From Candidatus Iainarchaeum sp. (GTDB taxonomy: Archaea; Iainarchaeota; Iainarchaeia; Iainarchaeales; JAGHAR01), in assembly GCA_021161405.1 (NCBI GenBank), contig JAGHAR010000024.1, positions 1-6,145 of the forward strand: 6,145 nucleotides of DNA. The letters run 5' to 3'. The position numbers and the translations under genes are program-made. Positions 1 through 5,575 of this stretch are shown here, piece after piece (position 1 is the first letter of the stretch; the number at the start of each line of letters is the position of its first letter). The notes under the pieces were generated by a model. It did not search any database. It was not told the DNA's origin and worked only from the letters and a program-made list of their open reading frames with translations.

Positions 1-14
1 AAAAAATTTTTTTA
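1..14 (+). promoter_or_regulatory. A-tract/T-tract, possible TATA element for the tRNA-like copy
   Basis: Six A followed by seven T, then AA. Its centre lies about 26 nt upstream of base 34, where the partial tRNA-leader copy starts, so it could act as an archaeal TATA box. It could equally be a T-rich terminator of a gene lying left of the window. The sequence is too simple to choose between these. Confidence 0.25.
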
Positions 15-33
15 ACTGAATTTGGTGTTTGGT

Positions 34-59
34 TCGAAAGGTCTGCCTAGGTGGTGTAG
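34..59 (+). repeat. Diverged partial copy of the tRNA-Glu leader and 5' end
   Basis: This 26-nt stretch aligns without gaps to 120-145, which covers the 11 bases before the functional tRNA-Glu and its first 15 bases. Twenty-two of 26 positions match, and all four differences are transitions. The tRNA-like part begins at 45 (GCCTAGG against GCCCAGG at 131). After base 59 the copy has CCAAC, resembling the CCAAGC of the real D-loop with a short deletion, and then runs into a hairpin. No anticodon arm, T arm or 3' acceptor strand follows, so it cannot fold as a complete tRNA. It is most simply a tRNA-Glu pseudogene fragment left by a tandem duplication with an 86-bp offset. A 5' piece of a split tRNA is possible but unsupported. 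Confidence 0.7.
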
Positions 60-64
60 CCAAC

Positions 65-87
65 GAAACTTTTTAAGAAAAAGTTTC
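65..87. repeat. Perfect hairpin A (10-bp stem, 3-nt loop)
   Basis: GAAACTTTTT at 65-74 is the exact reverse complement of AAAAAGTTTC at 78-87, with AAG as the loop. It directly follows the partial tRNA copy and directly precedes the presumed tRNA promoter. Its core is nearly the same as hairpin B at 111-131. It could be an operator, a terminator-like structure for transcripts from the left, or the end of a small inserted element. Confidence 0.75.
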
Positions 88-98
88 ATTAAAAATAT
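88..98 (+). promoter_or_regulatory. TATA-like box of the tRNA-Glu gene
   Basis: ATTAAAAATAT resembles the archaeal TATA consensus. Its centre near 93 predicts a start about 26 nt downstream, near 119-121, giving a leader of about ten bases before the mature tRNA. That start coincides with the left edge of the 26-nt repeat at 120-145. The box sits in the 23-bp gap between two hairpins. Confidence 0.5.
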
Positions 99-110
99 TA
101 ATGTTTTGAT

Positions 111-131
111 CAAACTTTTTTGAAAAGTTTG
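111..131. repeat. Perfect hairpin B (9-bp stem, 3-nt loop) abutting the tRNA
   Basis: CAAACTTTT at 111-119 is the reverse complement of AAAAGTTTG at 123-131, with a 3-nt loop. Its last base is nucleotide 1 of the tRNA. Apart from its end base pairs and two loop-region bases it repeats hairpin A (66-86 against 112-130). If transcription starts near 120, only the right arm would be in the RNA, so it is more likely to act as DNA or to be a sequence remnant than as an RNA leader structure. Confidence 0.7.
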
Positions 132-204
132 CCCAGGTGGTGTAGTCGGCCAAGCATTCCGGCCTTTCAAGCCGGCGACCCGGGTTCGAATCCCGGCCTG
201 GGCA
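131..204 (+). tRNA. tRNA-Glu (anticodon UUC)
   Basis: A complete cloverleaf can be drawn. The acceptor stem GCCCAGG (131-137) pairs perfectly with CCTGGGC (197-203), and A204 is the discriminator base. The D arm starts at 140, with GG of the D loop in GTCGGCC. The anticodon stem CCGGC/GCCGG (159-163 and 171-175) carries the loop CTTTCAA, placing anticodon TTC at 166-168. The variable loop is CGAC (176-179). The T stem CCGGG/CCCGG (180-184 and 192-196) encloses the invariant TTCGAAT. No CCA is encoded and no intron interrupts it. It reads GAA and GAG glutamate codons. Its 3' end faces the small minus-strand gene, 18 bp away, and the nearest T-run for termination (240-244) lies inside that gene. 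Confidence 0.97.
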
Positions 205-222
205 ATTCTACAACAACAAGCT

Positions 223-489
223 TTAGAGTATTCCTTTGCTTTTTAATTCCCTGATAATACGCTTTCTTCCTCTTTCGCCAGAATAGAAAAAGCGGTGATG
301 CAGATTGTTTTCAACTATTGCATTAGCGATGCAAATAGCCTTCTCTCTGCTATAGCCCAACTCATACAATGTTTCCCTTAGCCTCTCATGGATTTCTCTC
401 CATTCTTCACTACAAGGATTTCTAGGAGGAACCCATTTGTAGTGAACAACCTCTGTTGGTTTTTTCTTTCTTCTTGGCCTTTGAGGCAT
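223..489 (-). CDS. Small basic protein of unknown function (88 aa)
   Basis: I do not recognise this family. The protein is complete, from ATG (487-489) to TAA (223-225). It has an Arg/Lys-rich N-terminus (residues 4-10, RPRRKKK), a WVPPRNPC segment at 19-26, and two likely amphipathic helices at about 28-44 and 48-62. A basic C-terminal stretch follows, FFYSGERGRKRIIRELKSKG at 67-86. There is no signal peptide, membrane segment or metal-binding cysteine set (only two Cys, at 26 and 53). Charge and size would suit a nucleic-acid- or ribosome-associated protein, which is only an inference. Support for its being real: a complete frame filling the gap between the tRNA and the operon, and a TATA-like box about 34 nt upstream shared with the divergent DGGGP synthase gene. 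No Shine-Dalgarno is visible, consistent with a leaderless or short-leader mRNA. Confidence 0.75.
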   Translation of the reverse strand: MPQRPRRKKKPTEVVHYKWVPPRNPCSEEWREIHERLRETLYELGYSREKAICIANAIVENNLHHRFFYSGERGRKRIIRELKSKGIL

Positions 490-517
490 AATACTCGTAA
501 TAATAAGAATTTCAACC

Positions 518-530
518 TATTAAAAATTTT
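518..530. promoter_or_regulatory. Shared divergent TATA element between the 88-aa gene and the DGGGP synthase operon
   Basis: The 61-bp gap between the two divergent ATGs contains TATTAAAAATTTT, which reads as a TATA-like box in either direction. On the plus strand its centre (about 524) is 27 nt before the ATG at 551, so that mRNA should be leaderless. On the minus strand it lies about 34 nt before the ATG at 489, leaving a leader of a few bases. The palindrome AAAATTTT at 523-530 recurs at 539-546, just before the plus-strand start codon, and could serve as an operator. Confidence 0.55.
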
Positions 531-550
531 GTTATACTAAAATTTTAGCT

Positions 551-1363
551 ATGCAAAGATTAATTGTTTGGTTAAAGTTTATAAGGCCAAGCAACGGCCT
601 GCTGGCGGCAATCGCAACTATTGTTGGAATGCTAGTCGCAGGAAAATTTAGTGTTGTATTAGCAGTAGTTGCACCCCTTGCTGTTTTCCTTATTTGCTCC
701 GCTGGAATTGTGCTAAACGATATATACGATCTAGAAATAGACAAAATAAATTCCCCGGAGAGGCCCCTGCCCTCAAAAACAGTGTCATTAAGAGAGGCAT
801 GGTTATTCACAATTCTTTTGTTTGCGATTGGAAACCTTCTTGCAATTTCTATAAACTACTATTGTTTTGCTTTAGCAATATTAAATTCCTTCTTGGAATT
901 CCTTTATGCCAGAAAGTTGAAAAGAATTGCGTTAATCGGAAACGCTACAGACAGTTGGTTTGCTGCAAGCAGCTTCCTGTTTGGATCGCTAGCATTGGCA
1001 AACATAAACTTTGCTGTTGTTTTTATTATGTTGATTGCATTCTTTGCTAACTTTGGTAGAGAGTTGTTTGGGGATATTGAAGATATAGAAGGGGATAAAA
1101 AACTCGGCCTCAAAACTCTGCCTATTTTATGTGGAATAAAGATTAGCAGAGCTGTTGCATCATTGTTAATATTGATAGCTGTTATACTTAGCTTTATGCC
1201 AATTTATCTCAAACTTTTCAATTGGTATTATCTGCCAACAATTATTATGGCAGATATCGTTTTTGTTGTTTCTTTGTTTACTACTCCAAAGAAAAACCAG
1301 CTATTAACAAAAATAGCAATGCTTCTTGCATTAATAGCATTCGTTGTGGGTGTTGTCCTATGA
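551..1363 (+). CDS. Digeranylgeranylglyceryl phosphate synthase (UbiA family prenyltransferase)
   Basis: This enzyme transfers a second geranylgeranyl chain from GGPP to geranylgeranylglyceryl phosphate, forming the second ether bond of archaeal membrane lipids. It is an integral membrane protein of 270 residues, a normal family length. The first Asp-rich motif is NDIYDLEID at 56-64 (D57, D60, D64). The second is FGRELFGDIEDIEGDKKLG at 168-186 (D175, D178, D182), followed by KTLP. These are the two magnesium-diphosphate sites of UbiA enzymes. RPSNGL at 12-17 and the YARKLKR loop at 119-125 are typical of the archaeal lipid branch rather than quinone or haem prenyltransferases. Several hydrophobic segments cover most of the chain. 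It is the first gene of a three-gene operon. The ATG lies 27 nt after a TATA-like box with no Shine-Dalgarno, which suggests leaderless translation. It ends in an ATGA overlap with the next gene. Confidence 0.94.
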   Translation: MQRLIVWLKFIRPSNGLLAAIATIVGMLVAGKFSVVLAVVAPLAVFLICSAGIVLNDIYDLEIDKINSPERPLPSKTVSLREAWLFTILLFAIGNLLAISINYYCFALAILNSFLEFLYARKLKRIALIGNATDSWFAASSFLFGSLALANINFAVVFIMLIAFFANFGRELFGDIEDIEGDKKLGLKTLPILCGIKISRAVASLLILIAVILSFMPIYLKLFNWYYLPTIIMADIVFVVSLFTTPKKNQLLTKIAMLLALIAFVVGVVL

Positions 1364-2304
1364 AATCCAATTTATTTAAAGAAACAATTTGGCAGCTGAT
1401 ATTTGAATTGAACGCGCATGGATTTACTGTAGCGGATTTTAGCAGTTGTAATGTCTGCTTCGATCTATTAGCAAAAAAAGATAAATCTATTTTCGTTATA
1501 AAGGTATTTGCAAATATAGATGCCTTGCATGAAAGCCAAGCAGTTGAGCTCAAAAAGATAGCAGCCATCTTTAATGCTGTGCTTGTTCTTGTTGGCCTAC
1601 ATACTAAAAAGGGGAAGATGAAAAAAGGAATAATATACGAACGCTACGGGATTGCGTGCATTGCTCCACAGACATTCTTTGAATTAATCCGCGGAAAAGA
1701 GCCTATTGCAAGATACACAAGGGGAAAAACAATCGCAAGATTGGATTCTAAAAAACTAAAAAAATTAATGAAGGAAAAAAAGATTTCCATAGAGGATTTA
1801 GCAATGAATATTGGCATTTCTATAGAAACAGTTTGGAGGTATAAGCACGGTTATGAGAACGTAAGCCTTGCTAATTTAAAAAAGTTAGAGGGTTTTTTTG
1901 ATGAAAGTTTGGCAAAGCCGATTGAAATTCCTAACTATTCTGCAGAAATAACTTATGAAGAAGAAATTAATGATGAAGCATTGAGCAAGCTGCATAAACT
2001 CGGCTCAAAGGTTTTTGTGTTTTATAATGCGCCCTTTAGAGCGCATTCGCAAAGCACAGAGCAAAAAAATAACTCTCTACTTGTTGCAAGGTGTAGTAGC
2101 AGGACAGAGCTCAAGAAAAAAGCACCTCGTTTACGTGCAAGCAGTAGAATGCTCAATACCCTGCCTCTAATTATCGGCAAGAAATTAAAAGAAAAAAATG
2201 TTGCTGGCTCTGCGGTTGTGGCAGAGGAAGAATTACTCGGATTTTCTCGCTTTGATGAATTTGTAAAATTTGTAAAGGAGAGGCTCGGTGCAAATAATGA
2301 ATAA
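1360..2304 (+). CDS. Archaeal HTH-type transcriptional regulator (COG1395-like)
   Basis: A 314-residue protein in which a Cro/C1-type helix-turn-helix lies mid-chain (about 132-180, with SIEDLAMNIGIS at 143-154 and VWRYKHG after it) between an N-terminal and a C-terminal domain. The layout and length match the archaeal family of putative HTH-type regulators in COG1395. The N-terminal domain (1-115) has alternating beta and alpha patterns, including CFDLLAKK and FVIKVFANID, reminiscent of a nuclease-like core but lacking an obvious complete catalytic set. The C-terminal domain carries the APF motif at 224-226 and LPLIIGKKL at 268-276. Its targets are unknown. The start was set at 1360 because this ATG overlaps the upstream TGA as ATGA. 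The frame stays open farther upstream, but that extension lies inside the prenyltransferase gene. There is no Shine-Dalgarno, so translation is probably coupled to the upstream gene. Confidence 0.88.
   Translation: MKSNLFKETIWQLIFELNAHGFTVADFSSCNVCFDLLAKKDKSIFVIKVFANIDALHESQAVELKKIAAIFNAVLVLVGLHTKKGKMKKGIIYERYGIACIAPQTFFELIRGKEPIARYTRGKTIARLDSKKLKKLMKEKKISIEDLAMNIGISIETVWRYKHGYENVSLANLKKLEGFFDESLAKPIEIPNYSAEITYEEEINDEALSKLHKLGSKVFVFYNAPFRAHSQSTEQKNNSLLVARCSSRTELKKKAPRLRASSRMLNTLPLIIGKKLKEKNVAGSAVVAEEELLGFSRFDEFVKFVKERLGANNE
2274..2280 (+). promoter_or_regulatory. Shine-Dalgarno of the isoaspartate methyltransferase gene
   Basis: AAAGGAG ends 7 nt before a GTG at 2288 and 16 nt before the ATG at 2297. 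The spacing favours the GTG. It is the clearest ribosome-binding site in the window, where most other starts look leaderless or coupled, and it lies inside the end of the upstream regulator gene. Confidence 0.65.
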
Positions 2305-2947
2305 AAAGAAAGCGATAGACAATTTTGCATTGCAAAGGAAAAGGCTTGTGGAACAACTCAAAGCTAAAGGCATTATTAGATCAGCTGAAATAGAAAAAGC
2401 ATTCCTTAGCGTAAGGCGCGAATTATTTTTTCCGGAGAATATAAGAGAATACGCTTACATTGATTCTGCCTTTCCGCTTATAAAAGGAGCAACTATCTCT
2501 CAACCCACTACAATAGCTATAATGCTCGAAATGTTAGATCCAAAACCAAAACAAAAGATATTAGAGATAGGTGCAGGCAGCGGCTATGTGCTTGCTTTGT
2601 TGAGTAAAATTGTTGGAAAAAACGGAAAAGTGTTCGGTGTTGAGATAATTCCGGAATTAGTTGATATTGCTAAAGAAAATTTAAAGAAGGAAAAAATAAC
2701 AAATGTTGAAGTTGTTTATGGAAATGGCCGTGAAGGTTTAGCTGAAAAAGCACCTTTTGATAGAATCCTTATTAGCGCTGCCTGCAGCGACGTGCCGAAA
2801 AGATTATTTGAGCAGCTTAAAGAGAATGGAAAACTAGTGGCGCCTGTTGGTATTGGAACCCAAGCATTGGAACTTTGGCAGAAGAAAGATGGCAAAATTA
2901 ACCTTACAGAAAGAAGATACGGTTTTGTATTTGTTCCTTTGAAATAA
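2288..2947 (+). CDS. pcm: Protein-L-isoaspartate O-methyltransferase
   Basis: This cytosolic repair enzyme methylates L-isoaspartyl residues in damaged proteins using S-adenosylmethionine, starting their conversion back to aspartate. The 219-residue length is normal. A helical N-terminus leads into RRELFFPE (43-50) and AYIDSAFPLIKGATISQPTT (56-75), the family's substrate-side signature. SAM motif I is ILEIGAGSGY (91-100), with the acidic post-I strand VFGVEI (115-120). Later come VYGNGREG (143-150) and FDRILISAAC (157-166). The usual GxGQTIS is KGATIS here. GTG at 2288 is chosen from the Shine-Dalgarno spacing; ATG at 2297, three codons in, is the alternative. The gene overlaps the preceding regulator by 17 bp and is the last of its operon. 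It ends 4 bp from the convergent FEN1 gene, with no room for a dedicated terminator. Confidence 0.94.
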   Translation: MQIMNKKKAIDNFALQRKRLVEQLKAKGIIRSAEIEKAFLSVRRELFFPENIREYAYIDSAFPLIKGATISQPTTIAIMLEMLDPKPKQKILEIGAGSGYVLALLSKIVGKNGKVFGVEIIPELVDIAKENLKKEKITNVEVVYGNGREGLAEKAPFDRILISAACSDVPKRLFEQLKENGKLVAPVGIGTQALELWQKKDGKINLTERRYGFVFVPLK

Positions 2948-2951
2948 TTTA

Positions 2952-3977
2952 CTAAAACCAACCAGAAAGATTGCTCTGCACGCCTCTCTCGCTTAATTTT
3001 GTTTCAATTTTTTCTACGGTATTTTTTACTCTTTCAATGCTAAAATTATGCTCCTCGCACAAGAATTCCAGCAGTTTTTCTTTGTTAAGCTTTCCCTCTT
3101 TTATTCTTGCCTGTTTGTCTATTTTCGGCTTAAGGAAAATTTCCTCTACAGCCTTCCAATCAAAATCAATGGTTTGATTTGTAGCTTTTATTATTTCATC
3201 AAAGCTGTCGTATTTCTTTACAAGTTCTAACGCTCTTTTTGGTCCAATTCCCTTGAACTTTTCGTTAAAATCTGTTCCAACAAGAATTCCTATCCAGATG
3301 AGCTTCTCTCTAGTAATGCCTAACGCTTCTAAATTTTCCTGCAAAGAGATCTGCTCCGGCTTTATATCGTAATAATAATTTTTCCCGGGTGCTTTTCTTT
3401 TTCCGCTAATTGTAAGGTTTCTAATTAGCAATGGAGAGCCAAAAAGCAAAGCATCATAGTCCTGGGAGGCAGAAGCGTAAATTAAATTATTTTCACACAT
3501 CCAGGCAAGCTGTGCTTCGCCCTCGCTTGGCGCCTGCAGATACGCTATGCCCATATAATCTAAAAGTGTTTTCGCATCTTCAACCATTTCATCACTAAGC
3601 TTTATCGCTTGCTGCGCATACTTTCTTGCCTCAGCTATTGCTCCTTCCTTCAGAGCTTCTTCATATTTTTTCTCTGCTTTCTCACGAATTTCTTTTCTCT
3701 TCTCCCTTGTTTTTTCTTTTAACTTTGGCGGCTTGCCGTCAAATACATACACTGGCTTTATACCAAGCTGAATAAGGTTTGCAGTTCTGTAAAACAAACC
3801 GCTTAGGTGGGAGGTTATCCTTCCCTTAGAATCCATTAATGGCGTTCCATCTCTGCTTCTAATTATTGCCAGAAATTGATACAAAGTATTGAAGGCATCT
3901 ATCCCTATAATCTTGCCAGACAGCTCTTCAAATTCAATCTCTTTTTTTGTTAAGAGGTCTCCAAGCTGTACGCCCAT
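2952..3977 (-). CDS. fen: Flap endonuclease 1 (FEN1)
   Basis: A structure-specific nuclease that removes 5' flaps during Okazaki-fragment maturation and long-patch base excision repair, working with PCNA. It is 341 residues, full length. The N domain starts MGVQLGDLL. All acidic metal ligands fall at the standard archaeal numbers: D27, D80, E152, E154, D173, D175 and D236. The helical clamp is the Lys/Glu-rich region at about 85-130. The helix-hairpin-helix is GTDFNEKFKGIGPKRAL (234-250). The C-terminus is a PCNA-binding box, QSNLSGWF (334-341), directly before TAG. The ATG lies about 28 nt downstream of a TATA-like element that overlaps the end of the upstream Sua5 gene, so FEN1 probably has its own leaderless transcript besides any read-through. 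It converges on pcm with a 4-bp gap. Confidence 0.98.
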   Translation of the reverse strand: MGVQLGDLLTKKEIEFEELSGKIIGIDAFNTLYQFLAIIRSRDGTPLMDSKGRITSHLSGLFYRTANLIQLGIKPVYVFDGKPPKLKEKTREKRKEIREKAEKKYEEALKEGAIAEARKYAQQAIKLSDEMVEDAKTLLDYMGIAYLQAPSEGEAQLAWMCENNLIYASASQDYDALLFGSPLLIRNLTISGKRKAPGKNYYYDIKPEQISLQENLEALGITREKLIWIGILVGTDFNEKFKGIGPKRALELVKKYDSFDEIIKATNQTIDFDWKAVEEIFLKPKIDKQARIKEGKLNKEKLLEFLCEEHNFSIERVKNTVEKIETKLSERGVQSNLSGWF

Positions 3978-4000
3978 ACTAAGGATATTGTTTTTTGCAA

Positions 4001-4009
4001 TTTAAATTA
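4001..4009 (-). promoter_or_regulatory. TATA-like box of the FEN1 gene
   Basis: TAATTTAAA (read on the minus strand) is centred about 28 nt before the FEN1 ATG and overlaps the TAA stop of Sua5 at 4002-4004. The distance suits a leaderless mRNA, and there is no Shine-Dalgarno ahead of the ATG. FEN1 can therefore be transcribed apart from Sua5 although the genes are only 24 bp apart. Confidence 0.45.
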
Positions 4010-5000
4010 TTTTGGTTGCTGCTTTTCTCAAGCGGTTCATTATTGCTAAGCCAAGGCCGTGCTCTTTAACCGCTTCTACAATTATTACGTCGCTTTTCTT
4101 GTCAAAGAACCTCAGCCATGCAAACAAATGTTTTGCAAAATGCCGCTCTGTTTTGAATTTTTTGAACAACCTAAGCTTGGCATAGTTTTTGCTTGCAATT
4201 AGAGCAACTCTGAGCTTACTTTGTTTATATTCCTCAGCAATTCTTTTGATATTTTTCTCTTTTTCGTTTTCTACAACAATCACTGGAACACTTGGAGAAT
4301 AATGCCTATACTTCATGCCAGGAGCTATTGCCTTCTTTGCCTTTTTCAACGCCTTTGCTTCTGGAGGAATCTCTAATTCAACAATCTTCGAAATCTTTTC
4401 TGCTGGCAAAGAGCCAGGGCGCAGTAGGATTGCTTTTCCTCTGCTGAGATCTACAATTGTTGATTCTAAGCCATACCGAGCAATTCCAGAATCGATAATT
4501 ACACTAACCTTCCCAAAAAAGTCATCGATAATATGCCTTAAGGTTGTGCCGCTCGGCGTTCCAGAGATGTTTGCGGATGGCGCAGCAATAGGCCTGCTTG
4601 CTTTAATCAATTCCAATGCAACCCTATGCCTAGGAATTCTAATTGCAATAGTATCTAAACCAGCAGTAACAATCTTTGGAATTTTTTTGTCTTTTTTTCT
4701 GAGTACGAGGGTAAGCGGAGCAGGCCAAAGCTTAGCTAATTTTCTAGCTATTGGATTGAACTCAGCAATCTTTTTTGCCTGTTTTATGTTTGCCACGTGT
4801 ACTATAAGAGGATTATCCGCAGGCCTGCCCTTAACTTCGAATATTTTTTTACATGCTTTTGGATTGTATGCACTTGCTCCTAAGCCATAAACGGTTTCTG
4901 TTGGAAAAACAACGAGCTGGCCTTTTTTTATAGCATCTGCGGCCACTTTCAGCTTTTTTTTGCAGATGTATCTCTCGTTTATTTTTAATATAATAGTCAT
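4002..5000 (-). CDS. sua5: L-threonylcarbamoyladenylate synthase, Sua5 type
   Basis: Makes threonylcarbamoyl-AMP from threonine, bicarbonate and ATP, the first step of the universal t6A37 modification of tRNAs decoding ANN codons; the KEOPS complex then transfers the group. The product is 332 residues: a YrdC domain followed by the smaller Sua5 domain, so it is the long Sua5 form. Visible are FPTETVYGLGA (32-42), KGRPADNPLIVH (57-68), LWPAPLTLVL (91-100), RIPRH (121-125), APSANISGTPSG (140-151), STIVD (180-184) and LRPG (193-196). The linker motif is PGMKYRHYSP (227-236), and GLGLAIMNRLRKAA closes the Sua5 domain (315-328). ATG at 4998-5000 is chosen because a TATA-like box is centred 27 nt ahead of it. 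An in-frame GTG at 5007-5009 would add three residues but lies only 18 nt from the box. Confidence 0.96.
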   Translation of the reverse strand: MTIILKINERYICKKKLKVAADAIKKGQLVVFPTETVYGLGASAYNPKACKKIFEVKGRPADNPLIVHVANIKQAKKIAEFNPIARKLAKLWPAPLTLVLRKKDKKIPKIVTAGLDTIAIRIPRHRVALELIKASRPIAAPSANISGTPSGTTLRHIIDDFFGKVSVIIDSGIARYGLESTIVDLSRGKAILLRPGSLPAEKISKIVELEIPPEAKALKKAKKAIAPGMKYRHYSPSVPVIVVENEKEKNIKRIAEEYKQSKLRVALIASKNYAKLRLFKKFKTERHFAKHLFAWLRFFDKKSDVIIVEAVKEHGLGLAIMNRLRKAATKII

Positions 5001-5023
5001 CAAAGGCACTATTCTGCGAAAGA

Positions 5024-5031
5024 TTTTTTAA
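5024..5031 (-). promoter_or_regulatory. TATA-like box of the Sua5 gene
   Basis: TTAAAAAA (minus strand) is centred near 5027, 27 nt before the ATG at 5000. This predicts a leaderless transcript and decides the start codon in favour of that ATG over the upstream GTG. Confidence 0.5.
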
Positions 5032-5042
5032 GTATTTTTAGA

Positions 5043-5050
5043 TTTAATAG
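5043..5050 (+). promoter_or_regulatory. TATA-like box of the MBF1 gene
   Basis: TTTAATAG is centred about 34 nt before the MBF1 ATG, predicting a start near 5073 and a leader of about eight bases (GATATCCT) that lacks a Shine-Dalgarno. It lies back to back with the Sua5 promoter in the 80-bp divergent gap, which contains nothing else I can identify. Confidence 0.4.
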
Positions 5051-5080
5051 TTAGTTGGATGCTTATTGTTGTGATATCCT

Positions 5081-5551
5081 ATGGAATGCGAAATATGTGG
5101 CAGAAATGTGCCAAAGCTGACAAGTATAACCCTTTATGGCACAGAGATGATGGTGTGCAGTAGTTGCAGCTCTGCGCATCTGCAAGCAGTTGCAAAAAAA
5201 CACAAAGCCAGGAAAAAAATCAGAAAAACAAACTATGATGAATTCAACCTTGTTGATTTTTATGGGCTACGTATCAGGGTTGCAAGAGAGAACAAAGGTT
5301 TAACAAGGGAGGAATTAGCAAAGAGGATAATGGAAAAGGAATCCTTAATAAGAAGGATTGAATTAGAAAAAGTGATTCCTCCAGACAGCGTTATTGAAAA
5401 ACTGGAAAAATTTTTGGGAATTAATCTACGCAGAAACAATGAAGAAAAAACAGACATAAAGAGTAAAAACAAGAAAAAGGCAGGAAGAACAAATCCTATA
5501 AAAACAACGCTTGCGGATATACTGAAATTGCAGATAGGAGCAAAAAAATAG
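5081..5551 (+). CDS. mbf1: Archaeal multiprotein bridging factor 1 (zinc ribbon + HTH)
   Basis: A 156-residue protein with the archaeal MBF1 plan. The N-terminal zinc ribbon is CEIC (3-6) and CSSC (26-29). A Lys-rich linker (39-50) follows, then a Cro/C1 HTH from about 61 to 116 (YGLRIRVARENKGLTREELA and onwards, ending LGINL), then a Lys/Asn-rich spacer and a conserved-type tail TLADILKL (143-150). The eukaryotic homologue bridges activators to TBP. Archaeal MBF1 is known to associate with ribosomes, so a role in translation or its quality control is as likely as transcription. It is divergent from Sua5, under its own TATA-like box. It ends with TAG, 24 bp before the membrane protease gene in the same frame, so the two are probably co-transcribed. 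Confidence 0.93.
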   Translation: MECEICGRNVPKLTSITLYGTEMMVCSSCSSAHLQAVAKKHKARKKIRKTNYDEFNLVDFYGLRIRVARENKGLTREELAKRIMEKESLIRRIELEKVIPPDSVIEKLEKFLGINLRRNNEEKTDIKSKNKKKAGRTNPIKTTLADILKLQIGAKK

Positions 5552-5575
5552 CTTTGTAGTTTAACGGTAGTTGGT

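Noticed and set aside
23..41. GGTTCGAAA resembling a tRNA T loop, as if a tRNA ended near base 40
   Set aside because: The flanking bases (TTTGG and GGTCT) cannot form a T stem, and no acceptor or anticodon arm can be drawn to its left.
1222..1359. A 46-residue N-terminal extension of the HTH regulator
   Set aside because: It would lie within the prenyltransferase gene in another frame and reads as Cys/Asn/Tyr-rich nonsense. The ATGA overlap start at 1360 fits the family length.
2026..2047. Inverted repeat AATGCGC/GCGCATT with an 8-nt loop
   Set aside because: It lies inside the HTH regulator gene, over codons for the APF motif that is expected there, so coding constraint is a sufficient explanation and no regulatory role is suggested.
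4315..4890. A 191-codon open frame on the plus strand
   Set aside because: It is fully antisense to the Sua5 gene, whose motifs are intact, and its translation is low-complexity hydrophobic with no family features.
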